Shown one piece after another: positions 55,401 to 64,000 of a stretch of DNA of 64,000 nucleotides (positions within the stretch are counted from its first letter, which is position 1; every line of letters starts with the position of its first letter). Origin of the DNA: Mesorhabditis belari (Eukaryota > Nematoda > Chromadorea > Rhabditida > Rhabditidae); the NCBI GenBank assembly GCA_958450365.1, contig CAUEEP010000700.1, positions 62,001 through 126,000 on the forward strand. The letters run 5' to 3'. The notes beneath the pieces are model-generated. The model worked only from the letters and a program-made list of their open reading frames with translations, searched no databases and was not told where the DNA came from. The position numbers were made by a program, and so were the translations under genes.

Positions 55401-56268
55401 ACCAGAAGCGATTGATCTTAGCCAGAGACCAGAAGCGATGGGTCTTAGCCAGAGACCCAAACTACACATTGATCTTAGCCAGAGGCCCACACTACACATT
55501 GATCTTAGCCAGAGACCAGAAGCGATGGGTCTTAGCCAGAGGCCGGAAGCGATGGGTCTTAGCCAGAGACCCAAACTACACATTGATCTTAGCCAGAGCC
55601 CAGAAGCGATGGGTCTTAGCCAGAGACCCAAACTACACATTGATCTTAGCCAGAGGCCGGAAGCGATGGGTCTTAGCCAGAGGCCGGAAGCGATGGGTCT
55701 TAGCCAGAGACCAGAAGCGATGGGTCTTAGCCAGAGACCAGAAGCGATGGGTCTTAGCCAGAGACCCACACTACACATTGATCTTAGCCAGAGGCCGGAA
55801 GCGATGGGTCTTAGCCAGAGGCCGGAAGCGATGGGTCTTAGCCAGAGACCAGAAGCGATGGGTCTTAGCCAGAGGCCGGAAGCGATGGGTCTTAGCCAGA
55901 GGCCCACACTACACATTGATCTTAGCCAGAGACCAGAAGCGATGGGTCTTAGCCAGAGACCCAAACTACACATTGATCTTAGCCAGAGACCAGAAGCGAT
56001 TGATCTTAGCCAGAGACCAGAAGCGATGGGTCTTAGCCAGAGACCAGAAGCGATGGGTCTTAGCCAGAGACCAGAAGCGATGGGTCTTAGCCAGAGACCC
56101 ACACTACACATTGATCTTAGCCAGAGGCCGGAAGCGATGGGTCTTAGCCAGAGGCCGGAAGCGATGGGTCTTAGCCAGAGACCCACACTACACATTGATC
56201 TTAGCCAGAGGCCAGAAGCGATGGGTCTTAGCCAGCGACCCACACTACACAGTGATCTTAGCCAGAGA
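40451..56268 (-). repeat. 15.8-kb satellite made of U2 snRNA nt 1-36
   Basis: Two monomers alternate. On the minus strand the 27-bp monomer is ACCC plus U2 nt 1-23; the 30-bp monomer is U2 nt 24-36 (ATCAATGTGTAGT) followed by a variant of nt 7-23. From the length there are roughly 550 monomers. No U2 sequence beyond nt 36 occurs. Variants (CAGTGG, CCCGAGG, GAAGCGATTGATC) mark higher-order duplications. Because 27 and 30 are both multiples of three and substitutions avoid stops, frames stay open from 40480 to 56349 and 41879 to 56302 on plus and 40428 to 56312 on minus. They have no non-repetitive sequence, so I do not call them genes. Confidence 0.95.
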
Positions 56269-56371
56269 CGGAAGGCGATGCGCGAGAGGACGAATGTGTT
56301 GACGGCATCCACTTTTTGCCACGGGCCGAGAAGAGAGTCGATGGCTTAGACGTGGGTAGTCAACTTCTGCA
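56269..56371 (-). mobile_element. Family B RT remnant at the satellite edge
   Basis: About 100 bp match the B2 RT/thumb region near 27840-27940 (AVNTFVL and PWQKAD coding region) with several changes and a stop. The boundary to the satellite falls in GGAAGGCGATG, the same RT position that is fused to the U2 flank at 24724. Confidence 0.75.
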
Positions 56372-56810
56372 GGTCCCCCACGCACCTGTTGGGGACCGAA
56401 GACCTGAGGATATGCGCTAATGATGAAAGTGTAAAAGAAAGACCCCCGTCCCCACCCGAGAAGGCAAGGCCCTAAAGCGGAAGAGTGTGGGATCCCGGCG
56501 AAAAGAAAAGCCACGGAACTTGATTCCGAAAAGATACCAAAGCCGCCCACCCTGCAAAAAGAAAATAGCCAAGCCGACTCCAGCTCAGCGCGTAAGGGAA
56601 ACCAACAAGAAGAAGTTTCAACGCCTCGCGCCAACTCGCCAAGAAGAAGAACCCAACACGCCCAAGATGATGACTCCATGCCGTCGCCTCGTCGCCGAAT
56701 GCCCAACACGCCCCGCCAGAGCCGCCCCCGCAGCCGCTGCATGTGTGGCAGCCGCCGCCGCCGCCAGTGCCGGGATCAGCGCCACCACTCGACGACGGTA
56801 AAGATTACAG
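56372..56810 (+). mobile_element. Inverted, decayed family B 5' region
   Basis: The plus strand now carries the B leader (VGDRTPEDMRS region, 5' hairpin degraded) followed by a P/K/R-rich stretch with in-frame stops. Orientation is opposite to every other element in the window. It is more diverged than the others and ends in AT-rich sequence. It marks the outer edge of the repeat region. Confidence 0.7.
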
Positions 56811-57845
56811 CTTTAAGTTTTTTGAATTTCGAAAGACTTTAGATCTTGCAATGTTTATGCTTTCAAAACGTGAAATTAAGCTGAAACACCTTTGACGAGT
56901 TGCAGTTTCTTTTTTGATTGATTTAGAATTCAATTTCGTTTATCAACAACAATTTTCAAACACAATAGAAATCCGTAGTGCAGGGCTTTGTTTGGCACGT
57001 GTAATATGCCCCAGTCGTACAGCCTTGACTTGCGATGTTGATATTGAATCCTGAATCTCGAGTTTATGCCATGAAAACTATCAAATATCAAAGATTTTTA
57101 TACCAAACTCTGAAACCCAAACAATCCGTGAAACATACCGCTTTGTTGTTGCACCACAGCACAGTCGCCACCCTTGTCGATGATTTGACCACTCTGAAAA
57201 GAAACGGACATTTTCCGATTTTTGCAACTCCAGCAAAATAGCAAAATCTAAAGCATTTTAAGGGCTATAAATCATCGATATAAATATAAGCAATTCTTTA
57301 AATAATCGATTTTTAAATCAAAAAACTCTCAAGAAATCAAAAATGACGTCAAAAGTGGATAAAATTCACCAAAAAAAACCCCGATTTTTAAGCTCGTTGG
57401 AAAATGTTCGGTCTACGGTATATGGACACGAAATAGAATGGAGAAGTACGATTGAAAAACGAGACTGGAATAGGCAAATATTCAGCGGTTTACGGTATAA
57501 AACTCGTGTTCGTATACAAATTTCGCCTCTAGTACTTTTCAAAATCAGCCAAAATGTTGAGTCAGGGTGGGAGTCAGCTGAATTCTGACGTCTTTTTTCC
57601 ATCGGACGTCTTTTCGCTTGATCCTCAGCCTTATTGCCGTCGAAAGACAGGTAAAGTTGAGGAATATTATTGAATTGCTTCTTATTAGTTTATTCGACCT
57701 AGCTTATCTATTCAAAACCCAAAACAGAAACATTGTCTGAGTTTTTTTCTTCCAATTTCTCCTATCAAGATACTCAATGACAAATCAGAGGAGAAACAAA
57801 CAAATGAGACAAATGAGAGGTATTGCAAAGATTCCGGTCGCTTAC
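56811..57845. other. AT-rich sequence without recognisable gene
   Basis: GC content falls sharply compared with the element region. Short ORFs at 57035-57241 and 57343-57588 have no recognisable motif. It may include the last exons and 3' UTR of the minus-strand lectin gene, but I cannot place them. Confidence 0.5.
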
Positions 57846-60800
57846 AACATTTGCATCGTAATAGCTCCCATCGGCCCAAATCCAATTGCCGCTTTGCCGG
57901 GTGAGCCCGACGAAGAATGGGGGTTTCGCTGGCGATAGGTTTGTGCTATCTAAATTTGGAAACTTAATTTAAACCTGTAGATTTCTGTATCAAATGTATT
58001 CATAATCGATAAAGGCACAAACATTGAATGACTGTTCGTTGCTGAAGCTGGGTTTTCGGTTGTCCGAGCGATCCGCTGGCCGCCTGCGTGCTACGGCAAA
58101 TCGTGTCGGCCACCGTTTTGATTGAGGTCAATGTGGAGTCCTGAAAATTCCGTCGTTTTCTAAAAGATGCTAATTTTTTTCGACGACCGTATGCTTGGCT
58201 CTACTTTTTATCTAATATCCTTTGTGAGCCCCCACAGAATCTGACAAAAAGTAGATTTCCGAATTCATCTAACAGTTTAGATCAATTAGATCCGAGTTTT
58301 CATTGGTAGAATCAATCAATTTCACCCCTCAAAAAAAATTCACAAAATACAAATTCATAGCTTATTTTTATGCCATCTACAATGCAAAAGAGAAATCGCT
58401 GTGTAAATGATTGGGGAGGGGTTCTTTATGCGGTTTTCGTAATCTCGATTCTCGCTAACTGGCAAACCGGGCCGGTATAGCCAAAATAAAGTGATCCTTA
58501 CCCAAAAACATCCACCGGATGGCCAGTCTTGATTCGCTTCGCTCACCGGGTAATACCCGTCATCTTGACCCTGTCCCGGACAGAAACAATTGGCTAAAGC
58601 AACCAAAAATAACGCTTGAAAGGCTTAAATCTTGAATTTTTAAAGCTAGTGTATCTTTTAGATTTCACACAAATTGTAGAACATTTTCGCGACGATGTTT
58701 TTTCTTGTACAGTCTCGAGTCGATCACTGTTTTACTGATAATTTGGTGAAAATTCAAAGAAAAATTATCGCCGTGAATGTGTTCAGCAAATCAGAAGGTC
58801 AGCAAACCATTGCAAAGAAGTTTCTGCAAAACGGAGAAGTCGGGTGCCCCTTGTGTGGCGTCGATGTAGAAACCCGTTGAAGCCATTTGTTTGAGAAGCT
58901 CGGCACCTTGCCCATCCACGTTTCCGTAATCTAAGATAAGTATTTCTGGCTCTTTCTGGCTCTCTTTAAAGGTAAAATTCTTTAGGGTTTAGATCAAACC
59001 ACTTATTGAATGGTTAACCGTAGGTGAAACTTTGAATGCAAATATCAAACTTTGAAGTTTTGAAATAAACTATCAGATTGATGATAGTCTTTGGATTTGG
59101 AATTACTTACAATTAGTAAAATAACCACTCATTACAGCTTTAAGGTTGAGTACAAGTTCTCAGTTTTTGGTTGGCTTTCAGTTTTTATCAGGTTTCTATC
59201 AGCTTTATCAGCTTATCAGGTTTATAAACTGCTTATTCTTTCATCTGTTTTCTTCTCTCACCGATAACGATCACAACTCCTTGATTTAGCTGAAACGTCT
59301 GGATGTCATTCAATGGAAGTTTGTAAGAGCCCTCTCTAAAATATGAGAAAATCAGGTTTTTAATCATAAATAATATAGCAGTATGCGTGCGTTTATCAGG
59401 GCACAAATTACACGCGTTTACCTGTACGTGCTCGCGCCTATGATCATCACTTTTCTCGACTTTGGTCGACCGTTTTTTTGGAATTCGGCTACGGCTTGTA
59501 GTACAGCACTAAAAGACTGAATTTCGGAATTTAGAAGACCCTGCGTACTCCTGAATATTTGTGCCTTGTTCGTTCTTGAATGGCCACATTTGCGAGAGAA
59601 ATTGATCCGTGGATTGGTACTTGTTGAGGGGAGCGAATAGCGTTGCCTAAAACGTTTTTACTCATTCAGACGACACGACTCACCGCACAATGAGTCACCG
59701 GTAACGTTAAAATCCATTCTCTAAAAATTAAACATCTGACCAATGCTAATTTTTACATACTATCCAACTAACAAAGAACCGGTTCGAGCCCGCGGTGGAA
59801 TCTCGATATGCGGTATCCCACATCCTGTAGAGCTTGGAAAGACGTGTCGAATGATGTAAAAATTAGCTACCTATGAGCATTGTAAACACACTAAAAGTGG
59901 CTCACAAGTTTTCAATAAAAACAACAACAACAAGAATTTCTTTTTGAATATCTTGGAAAAAGCAGAATGAAAAACTTCAACAGAAATTGAGCTCCTGACT
60001 ATTGCCTGGCAAACTATTGCACTAACCATTAGATTTTAATGAAACTTTGAATTTTAGTTGGATATCTTAGTTGGATAGCATGTAAAAATTGGTATTGATT
60101 AGATTTTTAGTTTTTAGAAAATCAACTTTAGACCCGTTGTGCCCCACGGTGTCAACTTAAGTTTTTAAGGAATTTTGTTCTTCATTTCGCAGAAAGTTTC
60201 CGACAGCTTTGTACTAGTTTTCAAGCGGAGATTTAGGGCTTCTGAATGATTATAATAGTTTTGTTTATCTTTGAATTTCACCAAATTATCAATAAAATAG
60301 TGATGAGTCAACGCCTCTCAATGTACCGTGGTCCCGAATGTGTTAAAGGAGGGATGAAAATTAAGGCCCATTTTGACAGTATTCTAAACTGTGGATAAAT
60401 AAGCCCAAATTGCAAGAAAATACGAAATAACTCCCGCTCACAACTCACATTATTCCCGTAAACCACGACACCGGCTCTCGTTTGATAGGCCACCTGCTGG
60501 CCGATAGTCGCTTCGCCCAGCGCCGACACCATGAAACCCCACATCTAAAACATCGAATACAGTAGCCATTTTTCTTTCCGTTTCAAGCAGTGCATAGCCT
60601 ATGCACTTTAAAAAAAGCTGTGAGTAACCTCTGTGAAACGATTGCTCCCCATATTATTGCTTCCGTCCGCCAAAATCATCACATCGTTCCACGATGTTTC
60701 GATCGTGCAAGGGCACACCTCGGCCACCGGTGGAGGGCTTGGGGTCTAAGTTTTGGCCTAATTTTTTATATTTTTAGAGCTACATATATAGAACAATATG

Positions 60801-63066
60801 TAAAAGCCACTCGAAAGCATGCCCTGGTTACCGTAATCTCTTTGATAGTAAGCCTTGCTATAGGCTTGACCTGAACATGTCTAAGAATCACTCACCGCAC
60901 ACGGGTACGTTCTGCTGTACTCCGAAAAGATGGCATCATTTCGCACGGCGTCACTCGTCGAGTTGAAGACTTGATTGGTTTTGTTGCCGGTGAGTTGAAG
61001 GCCAAAGAAGTAGCAAGACGAGCAATCCTCTACATCCTGAGCAAGTACAACCCTAAAAATTTGTTTGGAAAGATTAACACTAGACTTGTGACGAAAACAT
61101 CTGTCGATCCCTTTTTGTTGTTGGCAATTTAATGTTTTTTCGGTTTTTCTCAGCACCAACCCTTCTATTTTAACTTTCTTGCTTATCATTCGTTGTAGGA
61201 TAAAATCACAGGTCGAACGATACCAAAGTCGAGTCAAAATATAATATCCATGCAAAGTAGTTGTTGGCTAAAAACCTAAACCCCACCCATTATTTTTATA
61301 AATCTGTTTATAAATTGAATGTTTATAATGTTTATAAACGCTCACCAATTGACCTAGGGTTTGATTCAAATAGAAGATGTTGAATAAACAGGGTGCGTCA
61401 AAATTATGGGCAGTAGGGGTACGCTCGTGGGTTCTTATTTTTCTTGTTTTTATTTTCTTTTCTTCTGGCTTTATTTACTATTTTATCATTGTTTACAAGT
61501 TTAGCCAATGTTTTTTAATTTAGACAATCGTTTGCTGCAATGGTGAAACCGTCCATTGATCGTCAATCTATCATCAATCTCCATCAACGCAGTGTTCCGG
61601 CACGATCGATTCAAAACCTTTTGAGAGTGGGAGAACGGCTTGTTTTTAAAACTTCACGGTTCAAGCCATTGGGAAGCAATCAGGACCGTTTGGGAAGAGG
61701 ACGAAAGCGCAACGTGGTCGCAAAAGGGGAACGAATCAGAAGGAAGCGCCGAATGTCACGAAAAAAGCTGATTTCCGAATCGTCAATGAGGTGAATTGTG
61801 CGAAAAGAGCTAAAAATGAAAGCTTTCAAGAAAAATAAGTGCCAAGGTTTGACCGGTGCTGCCAAGCAAAAGCGAATGGCCCATTGTCATGATCTCCTAC
61901 GGCGATCCCCAGGAAAGCAATAGCACGATGTTTTGTTTACGGATGAAAGGCTGTTTACGGTTGAACAAGCAAAATGATCGGATTTATGCCGTTAGCAACG
62001 CTGATATGACAGTGAAACGAGTCTCTCATCCCGCTTCCTTGATGATTTGAGCTGGGATCACAGCCGACGGAAAGGCTCCACTCGTCTTTGTGCCTACAGG
62101 AGTGAAAATCAACGTAAACGAGTATCTGAACATCCTGAAGACACATGTTTTACCTTGGGCTTAATCTCACTTGAGACGTCGTCTTTGAACAAGATGAAGT
62201 TCCAGGCCATAAGGCACATTTTGTTCAGAATTGGTGCGCCCAGAATTTCCCGGATTTCATCGCTTTCAATGAATGGCCAGTCCGGATCTCAATCCGATAG
62301 ATTAGTCGGTTTGGAGTGTCCTTGAAGCAAAGGCTTGTCAAAAACCACACAAAACTGTCGATTCATTGAAGAAATCATTGATCAAAGCTTGGGATGATCT
62401 CGAAGCCCCGCTCATAATGGGAGGAATTTAGGTTTTCAGCCAACAACTTTGCATGAACAATATATTTTGGGTCGACTTTGGTATTATTCGCCGCCAAATT
62501 TATCCTACATCGAATGATAAGCAAGATAGTCTGAGTTGATGCTGAGAAAAACACGAAAACCCTTAAATTGCCAACGACAAAAAGGGACCGACAGATGTTT
62601 CCGTTACATGTCTAATTAACACCATTGGTGGCATCCAGGCCACCTGGTTGGGATGAGTGAGAATCCAGGATCAGCTTTTACTGTTTCAAAAATTAATTTC
62701 TCACTCCGCTCGGCACCGGATGCGTACATTGTTATCTTATGTGAGCAACAAAAAGGAGAATGTTTGTCCCAATGACCAAAACACCAAAAATGTCTTTGCG
62801 TGAAGAAGTTCGAAAAGCGTACCAAATGTCGACCTCATCGATATTCCTTAAATACGTGGCTTGTGAAAGCGCCTCGATTAGATCGGTGTCCCCGGCACTA
62901 AATAATGTTTTAGATGTAGATGTAATAATGTAGAGCGGAAGCGGTACATTCCATTTACTGCCGCAAAAATCCAAAAAACTCCACTCACAGTCCGTTGGTG
63001 AAAAGAATGATCACAGGGCTGTACTGATTCTCATGACGGAAGATGTTTTCCCCCACGTCGAGAGCT
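57846..63066 (-). CDS. Secreted-type VWA and C-type lectin domain gene, multi-exon, 5' incomplete
   Basis: Exons on the minus strand, all with AG/GT borders: 62989-63066 (VIILFTNG), 62835-62897 (DTDLIEALSQATYL), 62644-62735 (ASGAERSEKL), 60896-61052, 60629-60745 (DVMILADGSNNMG, a VWA metal-site-like DGSNN), 60449-60544 (QTRAGVVVYGNN), 59540-59646 (APLNKYQSTDQFL), 59262-59335 (NQGVVIVI), 58808-58930 (DYGNVDGQGAELLKQMAS), 58547-58593 (NANCFCPGQGQDD), about 58033-58140 and 57846-57928 (FVGLTRQSGNWIWADG). Several borders join in phase. So the order is end of one VWA domain, a second whole VWA domain, a Cys-rich linker and a C-type lectin domain, as in nematode clec proteins. Signal peptide and first exons are outside or unseen, and the lectin end is not resolved. 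A mariner element sits in the intron 61053-62643. These may alternatively be two neighbouring genes. Confidence 0.75.
61074..62618 (+). mobile_element. Decayed mariner-type transposon with ~210-bp inverted arms
   Basis: The arms 61074-61293 and 62414-62618 are imperfect inverted copies; for example AACATCTGTCGATCCCTTTTTG on the left matches the complement of the right arm. Between them is a transposase relic. A possible original 5' terminus CAGGGTGCGTCAAAATTATG lies at about 61389, so the left arm may be an inverted extra copy of the 3' end rather than an ordinary terminal repeat. Confidence 0.75.
61540..62460 (+). pseudogene. Mariner-family transposase, degenerate
   Basis: Reading across frames gives MVKPSIDRQSIINLHQRSVP (helix-turn-helix region), then VLFTDERLFTVEQ around 61930 with the first two acidic catalytic positions, QNDRIYAVSNAD, ITADGKAPLVFVPTGVK, PDLNPID near 62283 and KTVDSLKKSLIKAWDDL near 62360. 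Several frameshifts and stops, and a large loss before 61800, prevent expression. The DD and third acidic residue spacing cannot be measured reliably. Confidence 0.85.
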
Positions 63067-63176
63067 CTAAAGGTAAGGAAAAGTGACAGTACAGGGTGCG
63101 ACATAGATAGCGCTGCGCTCTACAAAAATATGATTTTCTCGACAACCAAAAGAGTTGACAGTATTCTCATTTAATA

Positions 63177-63688
63177 GGTTGATGCATAAGTCTTTTTGTT
63201 CCTTTTCGTCTGCCGTTTCAAGCCAACAAATGCACCAATTAAACTACGGTTGATTTCATTAGAAAAACCAATTATTTTTCTGCAAAATAACATTAAAACG
63301 GGTTTAAAAATATTTAATGCCTGGATTTTCTTGAGAGTATGAAGTCGGATAGTCAAAAAGGGCTAACTCGATGATGCGGTTTAGACACCTTAGCTAAAGA
63401 AAACCTATCTTCGTGTCAATAGATAAAAGATAGAGAAAAAAAAGTTTGATATTTTGCCAAAATTTCAGAGAAATTCATTCAGCCAATTTTTCCGTAGAGT
63501 TTTTTATAGATTTTTACGAAAAGGCGTTTTTCACTCTCGAATTTGCTTGAAAGTGAACCGAAATTGATTTAAAAAGATGGAAATTGAACAAAAAACACTT
63601 TTTTTATAGAGCAAACTATAGATTAATTGGTGAATTTGTTACTTTTTAACAGAAGTACGAAAAAAACGAAAAGACTTATGCATCAACC
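63177..63688. mobile_element. 512-bp non-coding TIR element (mariner-type MITE)
   Basis: Terminal inverted repeats begin GGTTGATGCATAAGTCTTTT at both ends, 23 of 24 bases matching, and the element is flanked by TA on each side (63175-63176 and 63689-63690). TA duplication is the hallmark of Tc1/mariner transposition. There is no ORF of note. It lies just upstream of the first visible lectin-gene exon, perhaps in an intron. Confidence 0.85.
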
Positions 63689-63690
63689 TA

Positions 63691-64000
63691 ATAGATATTT
63701 CAAATCTACGGACATTTTTTACTAGATTCATGAGTTTAGGTAAGAATTTAAAACCTCACTCGTTGATATAAGCCTTTAAACGTTGATTGCTGCTCTCGAA
63801 AAAAAGAGGTTCGTCAAAAATGTGCTTATTTTTGTTGGCCAAGATGAATCAAAATCATAATGGAACTCAAAAAGAACGGATTTTTACAGTAATTAACTCT
63901 AGGAAGGTCTTAATACAGAAAAAGACAAAAAAACGATTTTTTTTTCAATCTCAAACTCGAATTTAACAGTTTTTCAGCATTTTAGCATAGCATTTTTTGT
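63691..64000. other. AT-rich sequence, no feature recognised
   Basis: No ORF, RNA gene or repeat that I can identify. It may be intron or upstream region of the lectin gene. Confidence 0.5.

Noticed and set aside
40451..56268. CRISPR-like array (regular short repeats)
   Set aside because: There are no unique spacers. Both units derive from U2, and the organism is an animal.
40428..56349. Proteins of about 5000 residues on both strands
   Set aside because: They contain nothing but translated U2-derived monomers; the same stretch is open in three frames, which follows from monomer lengths of 27 and 30 bp.
57343..57588. 81-aa ORF in AT-rich DNA as a gene
   Set aside because: No motif, no splice context and composition like its surroundings.

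Overview
The window is chromosomal DNA of a nematode. Three copies of a perfect 22-nt SL1 spliced leader head SL RNA genes, each sits beside a 119-bp 5S rRNA gene, and a U2 snRNA gene belongs to the same unit. The right end carries a VWA plus C-type-lectin gene of the kind typical of nematodes. The species cannot be named from the sequence.

Layout: (1) 1-40450 is a tandem 5S(+)/SL1(-)/U2(-) gene cluster taken over by non-LTR retrotransposons. All have a reverse transcriptase (RT) and a C-terminal restriction-like endonuclease (RLE), all lie on the minus strand, and all sit at one site in U2. Elements are stacked head to tail, separated only by a 20-21 bp copy of U2 nt 37-57, the target-site duplication. 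I separate family A (four zinc fingers; copies 9753-14314 and 35664-39663), family B with subfamilies B1 and B2 (two zinc fingers; 14336-18487, 18509-22660, 22682-24723, 26216-30307, 30329-33986), a diverged A-like family C seen only as a 5' half in chimeras (2440-4513, 4534-8604), and a short non-coding family N (8626-9494, 39685-40450). Only the family A copy at 9753-14314 has a complete open frame (1439 aa). Three remnants of the host unit remain (760-2439, 24724-26215, 34001-35663), and only one U2 gene is intact (34001-34185).

(2) 40451-56268 is a 15.8-kb satellite of two interleaved monomers, 27 and 30 bp. Both are made from U2 nt 1-36, and the U2 sequence stops exactly at the retrotransposon cleavage position. 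Because both monomers are multiples of three, three reading frames stay open for more than 14 kb. (3) 56269-56810 holds broken family B pieces in opposite orientations, closing the repeat region.

(4) 56811-64000 is AT-rich ordinary nematode DNA. A minus-strand multi-exon gene (57846-63066, open at its 5' side) encodes VWA domains followed by a C-type lectin domain. One intron holds a decayed mariner transposon with long inverted arms (61074-62618), and a 512-bp TIR element flanked by TA lies at 63177-63688.

The U2-targeted RLE elements resemble the published Utopia group (U2-specific, RLE type) in target and enzyme class. Whether they belong to it needs a tree. The new-looking points are their invasion of a 5S/SL1/U2 cluster, the repeated recombination between elements and U2, and the satellite built from the target stub.
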